DNA of 44,926 bases from Gyrodactylus bullatarudis (GCA_012064415.1 SSNU01000092.1:1-44926); one strand, 5' to 3'. Positions 9,311-20,884 are shown, counted from the first letter of the stretch. Numbers and translations are program-made. The notes: generated by a model not told the origin, from the letters alone.

Positions 9311-10699
9311 TCAACCATTTTTACACATTTCTATGTGAGGAAATTCTTCTGCCAGTTGTAACAGCTTCAAAAAGAGCTTGAATTTTTTCACTTGAAAAAA
9401 ATTAAAATTTGAAAGATACTATTGCTAGCTTCTGAAGAGGTAGTTCTAAAAGGCTTGCAGATTGCTTCTGTATTTTTAGAATTGTAATCCAACCAATAAT
9501 AAAGCAAAAATAAGACCTAAAATTCGATAAATTTACCACTCGTCTGTAATCGAATATTTTTCGAAGTCTGAACGCTAAAATATTTTCAAATTTTCAGCAT
9601 CTTTTTATTTCGATCTGATGAAAACACAATTGTGTAATTGCGTTTAAGACATAAGACTTGAAGAAATATAAGGTCTAATTTGGGATTTTTGCAAATCTCA
9701 GTTTTTTTCGGAAATTTTTATTTTTTCTAGATTTTAACAAAAATTATATTTTGGAATCTGTGGAAAATATTGCACGAAGCCTGAAAATATTATTATTCTT
9801 TTATCGGAGCAACCAAAACCTTTGACGTGATTGTCATCACAGGTTGAGATTACTTTGAGGATTCATTCTTAGTTTGATGTGAGAAGAATGCTTACCACGT
9901 TTTTGTCTGTGTGATGCCCTGGAACAGAGACCTTGCAAACATCAACAGAAGACAATTAGTTGGTGGATGTGTAACTTCTACAAATCCAATTAGAGATAAA
10001 AAAGACTTAAGCACCTATCCCTAGTCTTCTAAATACCTTGATAAAAAGTAAGATAGGCTTGTGGATCATTTATATATATATATCTAAAATAAATTTTGTT
10101 CATCATTTTTTCTGCGTAGGTATCAACCATCTTAGAGGTGACGTATTCCTTTCTTCCATGAATCAAAGACTGTTAAGGAATCTGAATAGGCATCTCATCT
10201 TAGGATAAATTTTAAATGTGACTCCATTGAGACGGTACCAATCGACGAAGGAACACCCGGATGCACTGAACATATAGATTCACGTAATTTATCAAAAACG
10301 TCCGAAAATCCGCTTAAAATCATATTTGTAGATATCTACAAACATATAGATGTCAGACAAGAGTGTATCATAAATTATAATTCATAATAAACTTGCGGTT
10401 TGCTCTCGACGCAATCGATTTTGCCCTTATCAAGAAACTACATTCTATTTCTCAGATTTGTAATTTCCATTATACATTTCTTAAAATTAGCTTTTGAATC
10501 ATTTTTGGCCCCGGTTTACTTCAATGAGATATCAAGCTGAAATATTTTTCTAATTTTAGTTTAAGTTAATTGTGTATGTTGTTTTACATAATTACTCATA
10601 AGTAGCAGCATGTTCACATACTTTATTTTGAAGATACCGCTGAAATTCCTCAGACCCATAATGGAAACATATTAGCCATCTCTAAGTGTTTCTTGCAAG
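9311..10699. other. No recognised gene
   Basis: AT-rich sequence with no credible coding frame. A short phrase, TTTATCAAAAACGTCCGA with its flanks (10277-10330), recurs at 44735-44780, so part of this is a dispersed repeat. A TATATATATATA run lies at 10069-10083. Confidence 0.45.
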
Positions 10700-10707
10700 A
10701 GTGAGGG

Positions 10708-10890
10708 TCAAGACAGGACCAGGGATGAAGATATTGATTTCTGAGGAATCAGACATAAAAGTCCTGCACCATACTCAATGTGTGGAAAAAGGGGTTTAAT
10801 CGTACACATGATGAACTTTTTCAGCGTTTGCAATTCATGGCTTTTGATGATGATCTTTAATTCTAAACTTTGTCTTTTAGTTAAGCTCAA
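10708..10890 (-). pseudogene. Possible non-LTR retrotransposon RT C-terminal scrap
   Basis: The minus strand encodes KKFIMCTIKPLFPHIEYGAG, which resembles the R(K)P-hLEY block after the thumb of LINE-type reverse transcriptases (consensus around LYKxLVRPxLEYxxxVW). Nothing upstream or downstream gives a second RT motif, and the frame is short. This is a weak call; the match could be chance. Confidence 0.3.
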
Positions 10891-10960
10891 GGTCGTCTAT
10901 GGAGTTGAAATGATTAAGAGAGAGACCGATTTCGCTCTTGAATACATCATTTCCCCTTAG

Positions 10961-11950
10961 TTATGTGTATCTGCTAGATACTATCCGGTACAAAATTTTT
11001 CTAGCTTTTAAAAACATTTAAATTTGATTGGAATCTATGTCTGAGAGGTTGCAGAGTGGTCAATAGTATTGTGAAACCTCTTGAGGAGCATAGATGATAA
11101 CAGCGGAGGAATATGGTCGAAAACAAGATCGGTGGAACTGATACTGGAGAGTTTCATTTTTTTATTGTTCCCGCTGGTAGGTCCCTTCGTAAGCAGGCAA
11201 AATTGATTTCGTGATAGAAAAATCGACAATTTTCGAGCTTCTTAGAAAAGGATAAGGAAGTTGTCTACAAGATCGAACGAGAAAGAGAAACACTTATCTG
11301 AATTTTTGGACGTATTTAAAAATTGACATGATTATCTAGATAGAATACAGAAAGATAAAAGGGCTGAGATTATTTCGAAATTTTGGCAAATCTGCATCCG
11401 TTTTTAATATTGCAATGAAGTGTTTAGAAACTTAATGTCCTTAAAATTTGTTCATGAAATAGTAAAGATCCAAGTTTATTTATAGTGTAAGAAAGTACAT
11501 TTGTACAAAACATTGATTTTTCTCATCTGATTTTGTAGATGAAAATTTTCAAAGTGTATTAATTTTTTCATATTTTTGAATGTGTTACGAAACATCTCTT
11601 CCAACTTAAAGTACACAAGTATAGTGGAAGAAATGCCAGTGTTATCTTTTGTAAATCAACAGAATTACTATGATATCAACACACGATAATAATGGCTCTA
11701 TCTACCGATATATAGTGTCTGGAAAATATACAATTCACAATTCTTTTAGAAGTAAAGCAGCTTTTTAACTAAACCTAATATTCCAGCTTAAAGATTCTGA
11801 AACTTGAAATAAAACAAGTTCTACAAGTTATGAAAATGCATATTGAAACTGATTCGTTATTCTTCAAACTTGAAATTAGATCAATAGGAATATTTTTGTC
11901 CCATGATGGAATCTAAATTCTTTAATAAATACATTATTAGTACAATTATA
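10961..11950. other. No recognised gene
   Basis: Only short frames without family motifs on either strand. No repeat pairing with the rest of the window was found except at its end, where the 11953-12020 repeat begins. Confidence 0.45.
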
Positions 11951-11952
11951 TT

Positions 11953-12020
11953 TAATCGAAATAAAACCAACCTTTTTCAAAGCCTCTTCCAGACGTTTCG
12001 GTACTGAGATACTCAAGTAC
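11953..12020 (+). repeat. Direct repeat shared with 17972-18050
   Basis: TTTAATCGAAATAAAACCAA and, further on, TCTTCCAGAC and GGTACTGAGATA are shared in order with 17972-18050 in the same orientation. It sits immediately upstream of a 5'-truncated PLE1 copy here, and beyond the 5' side of the opposite-strand PLE1 copy at 17.6 kb, so it may be unrelated repeat DNA into which PLEs inserted. Confidence 0.6.
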
Positions 12021-12029
12021 AGAGCACCT

Positions 12030-12770
12030 TCAGGAAAAATTTTATTTCACGAATTTTATTATGAAAATGCATGAGGCTGAGAAGACTACAATTTTCATGA
12101 AGCTTAATTTTAAAGGTGACGGTTTTAGTAATGATGTTAGGAAAAGATTGGTTAATCTCATCGATCAACATTACAATAATATACAATTGAAAATTGTATT
12201 AAAAACACAGAGATTATTCAATTCGGTCCATAAGGATTTACATAAACCTGAAGAAAAAACTATATTTATTTACAAATTTCAATGCACTTGTGGGGTTTCA
12301 TATATAGGACGAACTATAAGGAAACTTTCTACAAGATCCAGTGATCATTTGAAGAAAGACACAGCGGTTACAAGACATCTTAAACAAGAAAATCATACTA
12401 CCTCAACTTCGAATTTTTCTATTCTTAACAAAAATACTGGTGATGATAGCATAGATGTATGGGTGAAAGAGAAATTCTTTATTTATCTATACAAACCAAA
12501 TCTATGCATTCAAAAAAATTATTCCTACAATCTTCAACTACCCTGGCCGATGTGAGCTTTTTCATTTTTCTCTACATTTCTGCTATTTATTGGAGAGTTT
12601 TGGTGTTTTTTAGCTCACATTTTATTCTGTTTCTTAATCTTTTTACTATTTCTTTGAGAATTTGTATATTATTATATTCATTGACTTTTTAAAATTCTAT
12701 CATTTTTAAAGTGACACTACTGATGATCCTTTGAGAAATGTACATTTAGTGATTTAATATATTCTCTTCC
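12030..12770 (+). mobile_element. PLE1 copy, 5'-truncated: GIY-YIG endonuclease and 3' tail
   Basis: The open frame 12061-12555 begins inside the linker after the reverse transcriptase (EKTTIFMKLNFKGDG, about residue 7) and runs through the GIY-YIG domain. That domain has IYKFQCTCGVSYIGRTIRKL (residues 75-94), with the YIG and the arginine of GRT in place and a Cys pair typical of PLEs. It ends at LPWPM-TGA. GIY-YIG would nick the target DNA for primed reverse transcription. The reverse transcriptase is missing altogether, so the copy arose by 5' truncation. The tail (12556-12770) matches those at 22086-22300 and 15925-15735 and ends with a hammerhead motif. Confidence 0.9.
12715..12751 (+). 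ncRNA. Minimal hammerhead motif at PLE1 3' end
   Basis: CACUA (12715-12719) pairs perfectly with UAGUG (12747-12751) to form stem I. The core CUGAUGA follows directly, then UCCUUUGA as a tiny stem II (UC/GA), GAAA, and AU-GUAC-AU as a two-pair stem III, with H17 = U12746. The stem I pairs differ in sequence from the two other PLE1 copies but are always complementary. Stem II is much shorter than in fast ribozymes, so activity may depend on dimers. Confidence 0.65.
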
Positions 12771-12819
12771 AACTTTTGAATTTTGAATTATGAGATAAGC
12801 CAATAGGCTAAGAAAATTT

Positions 12820-13310
12820 AAAAGATTTTCTTAAAAAAATTCCATCTGGCCAATATTAGGCCGTTTTTTGAATTTCAAAAATGCACAAAATTTCCACTTT
12901 TTCAACTTTTGAGCTCAAAATTTTTATCGATTTCAAAAATTTGAGATCAACATTAGACGAAGAATTCAAATTCAGCCGTGAGGTAGAAAGGAATCTACTG
13001 TTTTCAAGAAAAGGTTAAACTATGGATCATTCTCCTTCGTGATAATCAATAAATTCTAAAAGTTTAATTTCCCACAATAATGACGAATTTCTGCAGCCGA
13101 ATTCGAATTCTTTGTCTGATGTTGATCCAAAACATGAATACTTAACTGCTTCAAATCGATAAAAATTTTGAGCTCAAGTTTGAAAAAGTGGAAATTTTCG
13201 AAATTCAAAAAACGGCCTAATTTTGGTCAGATAGAATTATTTTTTATTTAAGGGTTAATAATGGAATTCGAAAAATAAATTTTTTCCTGACTTTCTATTG
13301 AGTTTTTTGT
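12820..13310. repeat. Foldback element with imperfect long arms
   Basis: The left arm (12820-12990) and right arm (13085-13250) are reverse complements over blocks such as TTAGGCCGTTTTTTGAATTT, TTCCACTTTTTCAA, GAGCTCAAAATTTTTATCGA and GATCAACATTAGAC. A related right arm occurs in direct orientation at 36950-37140, including ACGGCCTAATTTTGGTCAGA. No coding capacity. This is a dispersed foldback family distinct in sequence from the one at 34895-35611. Confidence 0.75.
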
Positions 13311-13329
13311 AAAAAAATTCTCATCTTCA

Positions 13330-14210
13330 TGTCAATTAGGTTTATCATAAAAATTTAGTTTATTTTAGATTATAAAGGAAAAGTTTAAAAATTAAGATTC
13401 AAATTTTAAGTATACATGGAAATTGGTTTCGAATGAATGACGTTTTATTTACGCTGAAGTTAAATCTATAGACTGTTGATAATTATAATTGGAAACTGTA
13501 GATGCTTTTGAATCAAAAAGATAATTTGAGGTCAATATAAATACCATATCTTTATTGTAATCTTTTTCTAATCTAACTTCTTGTAATTATAATTCTCTAT
13601 ACAGTATCGATCAAATGATCCTACAATGCATATAATTTAATGAAAATTGTACAATCTTCATGACTCGTTCATTCTTTGTTCATAATATTGGACATTTTTC
13701 TAGAACAATCTTACCTGGCCAAATGTACAATCTACATTGTTTCAAGTGTATAATAATTCCTATTCCTTTCTTATAACAAGTACATGTAGGCATTGTAACG
13801 TAGTTTCCTGTAAATTATAGTCAGGCATAAAGCATATTTTTGGGAATTTGGAGGAATTCATTCAATAAGAATGATCTTATCATAAGATTTACTTTTCTAT
13901 TAACTATTTAGATAGCCTTTTTAGTTACATTGCAAATAGTTTGCACATATAAGATGTAGAGCAGTTCTCTAACATGTACGACTATAAAGTCCCCTGGATA
14001 GCATTACGATGAGTGTAAATAACAAGCAACAAGAGAGTATATGGTGCTTTTTCTTTCTTTCTAAAGACTTGCTCCATCAGCTTTGCCCATACGCGAAAGT
14101 TCTGAAAAAGGAGAAGACAAGAAACTGGTTATTTTTACATGGTAAGAATATTTCCAAATCATGTCGAACGAAAATATTAAGGAGGCAATTAAGGTAGCAA
14201 TTCTCATTGA
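13330..14210. other. No recognised gene
   Basis: No coding region or repeat partner was recognised. The reading frame at 14009-14197 (62 codons) has no family motif and I do not call it. Confidence 0.4.
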
Positions 14211-14216
14211 AAAGGC

Positions 14217-14420
14217 TTTTTTACTGTCTGATTCAGAGCGATTCCGAAAATTCCTGAATCGCCCCAATTTAACTTATTTTTAGATTTTTTTTGCAAGCTA
14301 TCCACCTCATCATCAATCTTTATCAAATCTTGAAGAACGATAAATATGTCCAGGGAAGATCCTAGTAGGTGGATGGTTCTTGCGAAGAAGAAGGAATCAA
14401 ATATCTTTTAGACAGTTACT
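14217..14420 (+). repeat. Relative of the hAT-type element at 33448-33886
   Basis: Blocks GATTCCGAAAATTCC, AATTTAACTT, CTTGAAGAACGATAAATA, GTCCAGGGAAGATCCTAG and GATGGTTCTTGCGAAGA match the interior of the hAT-type insertion in PLE2, in the same order. The terminal inverted repeat could not be found on either side here, so the copy is old or truncated. Confidence 0.65.
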
Positions 14421-14429
14421 GAACTATTC

Positions 14430-15730
14430 TACCGAGATTCCATTCTTGTCAGATTCTGTGTTTCTCTATAATCTATCAAGAGTATCTATTTAAAATGTTT
14501 ATTCAATCTAAAGCTAATTAATATAAAGAATTTTCACTGAAGATAGAAATTTTGAACTACATGGATCTCAACTATTCATCAAGAATTCGAATTTTTTTTT
14601 CAATCTTTACATCATAATTTTCAACGGTGAATACAACTTGAAATAGGAAAAAAGGGGGTCTGCCATACGATGACTCAGTGAGAAAGAGTAAGACGTAGTT
14701 ATTTTCTTTGGTAAATAGCGGGGTCTCTCAATAGTGAAAACGACTTTTCGTATTGATTTTCCAAAATAATTGAAATGAGTTTTAAGAAATCCAAACCTGG
14801 TTTCAAGTTCGATTATAACTGCTCTAAAGCAGTATTTTGGAATGGAAATTGCCCAGCTGACTTTTGATTCTCCATCGAATTGTGTTTAATTCAATGAGCT
14901 AGGATCAAAAATAGTGAACTCTGTTGTTTTAAGAGATATATGACTATGAAAATCATTCTGGTAATAAAGAGTTAGACATAGATGAAACTAGATGACTAAT
15001 AATGAAACTATAATGAAGCGTGAAAATTCATAAAGTATGAATTGCTGCTTTAATACGATCCAAGAGGTTTTTTTTATTTACCTTGAAGGGAAATTATAAT
15101 TTTTCCATCAAGAAGTTTTGCATAATGTGCAAAAATACCCCTAACGTACATTGCAAATTTCCCTCTCTCCCACCTTCTTACTTTCTCATGATTGAAAAAG
15201 TACAAAAGAAGAGGATGATTCTAATGATACATGAACTTATTTGGATCCATTATAATGATAATTATCTAAATTCGTTTATTACTGAATTCCAATGATAATA
15301 ATTATAATTATTACTTGTACTTATTAAATCATATCAAGTCTAGATTATAGTTATATAATTATTTAAAGAATGGAAATATTTTAGGACTAGTTTCCAATCT
15401 ATTGATTGGAAAAAAAACAAGAATTGATAAACATTTCCTAGTGTTTAGAAATTTACAAAGAAAAGCGATTATAATGATATTTTGAGTTTCTTAGGTGTCA
15501 AACTTAACACAAGAGATTCAGATCAAGCAAGACGAGACATCCTGGTTTTCTGTTAGCAGCTTAAGATCCTTCAGCAGGATCAGTCTCCAATACACACTGA
15601 GTAGAAATTGATTGCCAAGTGTACAAAAGCGACAAGGCCAGGGGTTTTAATTTTTTTGTTAGAACGAAATCTTATATTGAAATATAAAAATAAAATAATG
15701 TATTTGGAAAATTAGAAAAAAGATATATAT
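14430..15730. other. No recognised gene
   Basis: AT-rich with short frames only. The phrase TTCATCAAGAATTCGAATTT at about 14576 is a scrap of the foldback family seen at 34895-35611. The region ends at the tail of the PLE1 copy on the minus strand. Confidence 0.4.
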
Positions 15731-15734
15731 TTTG

Positions 15735-15769
15735 GCCATATGTACATTTCACAAAGCATCATCAGTGGC
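15735..15769 (-). ncRNA. Minimal hammerhead motif at PLE1 3' end
   Basis: On the minus strand GCCA (15769-15766) precedes CUGAUGA and pairs with UGGC (15738-15735) after the cleavage position. Between them are UGCUUUGU in place of stem II, GAAA (15750-15747), and AU-GUAC-AU as stem III, with A15739 at position 17. In the 22.2 kb copy the matching pair is ACCA/UGGU, so one A-U pair has changed to G-C: a compensatory change supporting the fold. Confidence 0.6.
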
Positions 15770-17600
15770 AATACTTTAAAAATGATATAAGTTGAGAATT
15801 CATTCAAAATAATATTTTACAAATTATGAAAGAAATAGTAAATGTCAAAGAAGAATATAATGTAAGCTAAAAAAACACCAAAACTCTCCAATAAGTAGCA
15901 ACAGTGGAGAGAAAAGTGAAAAAGCTCACATAGGCCAAGGTAGTTGAAGATTATAAGAATAGTTTTTTTGAACACATAAGTTTGGTTTGTATAGATTTAT
16001 GAAGAATTTCTTCTTCACCCAAGCGTCTGTACTGTCATCCCCTGCATTTTTGTATAAAATAGAAAAGTTTGAGATTGAAGCTTCATGTCCTTCCTGTCTT
16101 AGATGCCTGGTCACCGCTGTGTTTTTCTTAAGATGATCGTTCCCTCTAGTTGACAACTTCCTAATTGTACGTCCTTTATATGTAGCTCCACAGTCACATT
16201 GGAATTTATAAATCAATAGAGTTTTCTAGAGTTTTTTAGTTCATCTCTTCAGGTTTCAGTAAATCTTTATGAATTAGGTTAAACAATCTCTGAGTTTTAA
16301 ATACAATTTTCAATTTTATGTTGTTATAATGTTGATTGATGAGATCAGTTAACTTTCTCCTTAAATCATTACTAAAATAAATAAACTCAACTTCATGTTC
16401 TCTATTTCTTTAGGTATTTCCTCTGGACTTGCTATCCTTCTTATCCTCTTTCCTAGGCCAATTACTAAACCAACTTTATGTGAAACAGGACTAAAACTGG
16501 CATAATGGAGATATTTACCATTGTCAGTCTTTTTCTTGAAAATGTTTCTTTGAATTAAACCATCTTCTTTCCTAGTCAGTTTCACATCTAGAAAGCTTAA
16601 AATATCATTAGATTCTTTTTCCATGGTAAACTTAATATTTGGATGAACAGAGTTCATCTTTAAGAAAAAATCATCCGATGATACGTTAGGTTTCATCAAA
16701 ATAAAAGTGTCATATCTGATGTAAACATCAGTAAAAGAATTTATTGTTTCAGACATTTTATTTAGTTCTAACCAGCTCAAGAAGATATCAGCTAAAAGAG
16801 GACTGAGAGGTGAACCCATAGCTATCCATCTTTTTGGATGAAAACTTTGTTTTGAAATGATAGAGGAACATTTATACAACAGATCTTTATAAGGTCTGTT
16901 ATTTCCTTACTCTGCATTTCAAAACCATCATGTTCATCAATAAAAGAACTGATAATAGTAAGGGTTTCTTCTATTGGTACATTAGGAAATAAAGAACTAA
17001 CATCTAATGAAATCATCTCTTTTGAACCCATGTTTAAATCCTTAATTTTATCTAAAAATGAAAAAGTATCTTTAACAACATATTTAGCATAGTATTCATG
17101 TATTGGTTTTAAAATATCTATCAACCATTTAGCTAAATTATGTTGTGGGCATGACGACATGTCCAAGATCGGCCGGATTGGGCAAATCTCAGGAACAATC
17201 CCATCAGTTATCTTATGTGTTTTTGGATGTAGATATAATCTAGACATCCCAGTATGTTTCTTAGCTATCAGTTCCTAGTTCTATCAGAAATTATATTTCT
17301 GTCAAATAGTCCCTATTTTATTCATGGAACGTTCCATGGATTCCATTTGTTTAGTATACGAAAATCTATCTTGCCCAGTGCTATGAAATTTACTCTCATC
17401 AGAGAGGAAATCTAACCCTGCCTTATAATAATCATCCTTAGATAATGATAGTGGCTGTAATGTGTTTTTAGCTAACTAAACCCAATACTAGCTGTATTTA
17501 TTTTTAGATAATTTTGGTATTTTCGAATATGGGAAGATATCGTTCAATCGATTAGATACTCTCAAATCCAAAATAATCTTATATTGAACTTGGCAATGGG
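15735..17600 (-). mobile_element. PLE1 copy, nearly full length but inactivated
   Basis: Reading down the minus strand: an N-terminal segment (SLSKDDYYKAGLDFLSDES at about 17450, with stops), the RT from LYLHPKTHK (17240) through CPIRPILDMSS and ISLDVSSLFPNVP, a frame change near 16840, then IAMGSPLSPLLADIFLSW and LSFLDVKLTRKEDG. The active-site segment reads VYIRYDTFIL where the intact copy at 20.8 kb has VYIRYVDDT, so two residues including one catalytic Asp are deleted in frame. After ENMKLSL about 50 residues are missing. The GIY-YIG frame (16216-15926: IYKFQCDCGATYKGRTIRKL) is intact to LPWPM. The tail ends with a hammerhead motif at 15769-15735. Confidence 0.9.
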
Positions 17601-18660
17601 AATAAATTAGACCTTTCAATCAAAACAAGTCAGAATGATGAAAATGATGATACAAGAATAAGTAAAGGAATTGTACTTTTCCCTTCAAAGAGAGAAAAAG
17701 CAAAACAAAACATTTTGCATTCGATTTTTATAGCCTATTCCCAGTGTATAGTGAAATCGAATAGAGCAAAGAAATTTCTCGACACTTTTTTCGAAAAAAA
17801 ACAAGCGATAGATAAATTTATGTTAGTAATACATCAACATTGTCAGAGAAAAAAATTTAATTTTCATTTCCTCCAAGAACTGAAATATATTAAAACTTGG
17901 ATCAACATAATAGTATTCTCAGCCATTAAAAATCAAATCTGATGAAAAGTTTTATTCTTCGACATTTGTAAAAGTAGATTTAATCGTAATACAACCAACC
18001 TCTTGTTCCAAAGCTTCTTCCAGACATTTTGGTACTGAGATAATCAAGTAACTTGCTCTGGAACTTGATCACTAATTTTGTCAACGTGTTTCCTCTGGTA
18101 TTGAAAAATTGTCCACTAATTTCGCAGAATGACTGTAATTCGATTTTTTTATAAAAAGACTTTTATTAGAACTACTATAAGGTTATTCATTTTCGATGCG
18201 CCATTTTTTAGTCTATAGAAAAAAATTAGTAATAAGAATAAATAATGTTTAAAAGAAAAACATCAAAAGATGAACAGGTAGTGTAAAAAGAAACAAAAAA
18301 CTATATTTATGTAGTAGTCAACTTGATGAACAAAATAAAAGTTGTTAATATTTTTCCTCGAGTGCTTCCTACAAAACTTGAATGTCTGTATTTTAACAGT
18401 GTCTATTTCATTCATTAATTTCCTAGCTCTCAGAATCGGTGTTCAAATTAATTTTCCATTAAATTTTTTCAAAGCCGACAAAATAATTCTATGACAAGAA
18501 AGAATTTAGAAGATTTACAAAACAAATGATTTTTTCCACTCATTAGAAATGCTGAACCCTTTATTACTACTCTGATATCGGATTCAGTGAAAAAGAGATC
18601 TAAAATTAGGTGACACCTTTTGTCGAAACCTTCGGGAGAGGACTGGTCAATGAATGGATA
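17601..18660. other. Mostly unrecognised; contains the 17972-18050 repeat
   Basis: No gene. A 75-bp stretch at 17972-18050 repeats 11953-12020 (CTTCCAGAC, GGTACTGAGATAATCAAGTA). The rest is AT-rich sequence in which I see nothing. Confidence 0.45.
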
Positions 18661-18665
18661 TGTTA

Positions 18666-19285
18666 TCGTGAGTCTGGGAAATTAGTAAGTCTTGGTAATT
18701 CACTAATGTACGATGTCAGTGAGTCTAGCTAATAAGCTCTCTTTATCCAAACACACTAAGAAGTTCAACTACTCGATTAAAATTTATAAGAATAAATTAG
18801 AGCATGAATAATTTATTCATTGCTACAAGGAAGAGAATGATCTAGACTCACATAGAACTTGATTCCTTTTATAAGTCAGTTTTTTACGATTTCTAATAAT
18901 ACATTTGAATATTCTTTATCCATTTCCAAGGGAAAATCTGGCATTGATCTTTTAATGAACACTTAAGATGAGGACTCTAATTAATTAGCAGCAACCAGTT
19001 TATTCAGGGTACCAACTCTGTGAAGACTATTTTGTTCATAACTCTTGGTTATTACACCAATTATAGATTTGAAATCGCCCCTTCATCTATCAATGTCTAG
19101 AATTAGAATTTCGCACTTGTCTTCTATCTTGAAAATGGGAATTTGCCAGCATCTAGAACATTTTCCTTCGAAAATCAATCCCTCAGACAGACAACTTTAT
19201 CAGTGTGTTTGGCCAATGAGAGCTTATTAGCTAGACTCACTAAAGTCACACTGATTACCATCATACCAAGACTCACGGTTACAAA
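18666..19285. repeat. Inverted-repeat element, arms about 90 bp
   Basis: The 24-bp sequence at 18718-18741 (AGTGAGTCTAGC then TAATAAGCTCTC) is perfectly inverted at 19218-19241. Imperfect pairing extends outward (CGTGAGTCT at 18667 with AGACTCACG at 19269) and inward (AAACACACT with AGTGTGTTT). The 430-bp interior has no coding frame. Probably a MITE or foldback element; no target duplication was found. Confidence 0.7.
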
Positions 19286-19419
19286 TATATATGATATTTC
19301 TCTTCAAACATTTGCTTGGTTCTAGGTGCTGGGCATCTGTCTTGATCTCATTTTGAAGATAATCGAATACTAAGCACTTTTTTCAATATAAGATTATAAT
19401 TTTAATTTTTCATTATTGT

Positions 19420-19512
19420 ATGTATAAATATCTAGCCGGTGTAAGAATCTGATGAGAACTGGTGAAATAAAAGCTTTATTACTCATTATTCACTCGTCTT
19501 CAAAATCCTCTA
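19420..19512 (+). ncRNA. PLE2 terminal-repeat fragment with hammerhead core
   Basis: From TATAAATATCTAGCCGGTG (19422) through TTCACTCGTCTTC this matches the PLE2 end at 36147-36238. The core is CUGAUGAG (19449-19456), ...UGAAAUAAAAGCUUUAUU. Stem III is AUAAA/UUUAU around AGC, and the position-17 base is U. Stem I (GAAU with ACUC) has one mismatch. Instead of a normal stem II there is AACUGGU, whose ACUGG can pair with the upstream CCGGU. It is a solo fragment with no PLE coding sequence attached. Confidence 0.55.
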
Positions 19513-20236
19513 AGAAATGAATATTTCTACTAATTCAGATAAGATTATATGTTTACGAGTTTGTTTTGATATACAAAATCTCGATTGAAAACAACTACTT
19601 TTGAGCATTTGCCAAGATTTTCCAATGAATTTTACAACGAGAAATCAAATCTGACAATAATCCATTCATTTCAACTTCTGAGCTTTGATTTATGGTTCCA
19701 ACAATCCTATCTAACGGGCAACTCAAATTGGATAAATTCATTGTGAAAACGTTTTAGATAGTTGCGCATAATCGAGACCCGTTAGGCCAAAAACAAGAGA
19801 ATAAAATCCAAACAATATTTTCCAAATTTAACATTCACAACAATAAAACAAATACACACATATACGAACGTACGTAGGTACGTGTATGAGTTCTAATCAC
19901 ATAAATATTCTAAGTACAATGTTGATGTAGATTGAAGAAAGTGTACTAATTTCTCCATGATATTCATACTTGTACTGTATCCATTCAAATCTAAATACAA
20001 TCAATACAGATTTTGTAGTATATGGAATTTTCAATATTTTCATTCAGTTGTTTCATGAGCGAAGGGTAATTTTCAATAATATTAGATTCAACCATAAAAT
20101 CATTGAACGTTCTTTCCCTGTTCTCTTATTTCTATTAATCTTTATAATTCTGTAAGTAAATTAAAATGTTCGATTTCAAAAAAAATTCATTGAATCAACT
20201 CTCATTACTAGAATTTCAAAATAAAATATCCTTATC
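19513..20236. other. No recognised gene
   Basis: No family motif was seen in either strand. A CGTACGTAGGTACGTG stretch at 19868-19883 is a small palindrome-like oddity. Confidence 0.4.
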
Positions 20237-20335
20237 TTTCAGCTTTATGATAACCAGGAAAATTTTGTGATTTTTTTGCTATGACATGCCCCATTTTGCT
20301 AGCTCCATATCAGTAATTATTTCAGATAAAATCCT
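20237..20335 (+). repeat. Repeat shared with 39750-39850
   Basis: CAGCTTTATGATAACCAGGA, TTTTTTGCTAT, GACATGCCCC, TTTTGCTA and ATATCAG are shared in order with 39750-39850, where the sequence forms part of an insertion inside a PLE1 copy. The piggyBac remnant starts right after it here. Confidence 0.6.
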
Positions 20336-20349
20336 TTTAAAATAGATTT

Positions 20350-20735
20350 TAAATTCTGCAGTCATAAATTCTTGGCTTGTCTATAAAAGAAATAGTAGCC
20401 AACATCAATCCATGGATCTTCTGGAATTTCAGCTCAAATTGTCAAATGAATTAGTGGACGATGCCAAATTTGAATCTAGGAAAAGAAGATTGGAAATAGA
20501 TCCTGAGAATAATTTAAGACCTCCACGTAAATCAAGAAAAGGCTGAAGAAATTCTCAATCTTTCAAATGGAATTGTAGAACCTGATTTGAACCATCTACC
20601 CATGAAAGTTAATTTTGATAAGGATAGAAGAATATGTGCTGTCTGCAAGCAAAAAAGCTATTATTTCTGTGCACATTGCAAAAAAAATCTTGTGTATAAA
20701 TTCTGCTAATAATTGTTTTCAAATCTTTCATGACA
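20350..20735 (+). pseudogene. piggyBac-type transposase C-terminus, frameshifted
   Basis: The sequence encodes SAVINSWLVYKRN (20355-20393), the NAWLLYRR block near the end of piggyBac transposases, then EFQLKLSNELV. A frame change near 20545 leads to a cysteine-rich end with CAVC, FCAHC, then after another shift CFQIFHDN and a stop. That pattern of paired cysteines ending in CFxxFH is the C-terminal zinc-binding domain of piggyBac/PGBD proteins. The catalytic DDD region is absent. The fragment is fused head to tail with a PLE1 RT piece only a few bases downstream. Confidence 0.8.
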
Positions 20736-20737
20736 AT

Positions 20738-20868
20738 TAAAATAGCTATGGGTTCACCTCTTAGTCCTCTTTTAGCAGACATCTTTCTAGGTTGGTTAGA
20801 ATTAAATAAAATGTCTGAAACAATCAATTCTTACACTGATGTTTACATCAGATATGTTGACGACACTT
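20738..20868 (+). pseudogene. PLE1 reverse transcriptase core, cut by assembly gap
   Basis: IAMGSPLSPLLADIFLGWLE through VYIRYVDDT matches the RT palm of PLE1, here with the catalytic Asp pair intact. It begins abruptly at IAMGSP next to the piggyBac remnant, and ends at 16 N. The segment that should follow (about 35 residues up to LSFLDVKLTR) is missing; coding resumes at 21298. Confidence 0.85.
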
Positions 20869-20884
20869 NNNNNNNNNNNNNNNN
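20869..20884. other. Assembly gap (16 N)
   Basis: Undetermined bases. The gap falls exactly where PLE1 RT stops matching and unrelated repeat sequence starts, so the mosaic around it may be partly an assembly artefact. Confidence 0.95.

Noticed and set aside
14009..14267. Overlapping 62- and 68-codon frames on both strands
   Set aside because: No motif, and the 3' part is the old hAT-related repeat.
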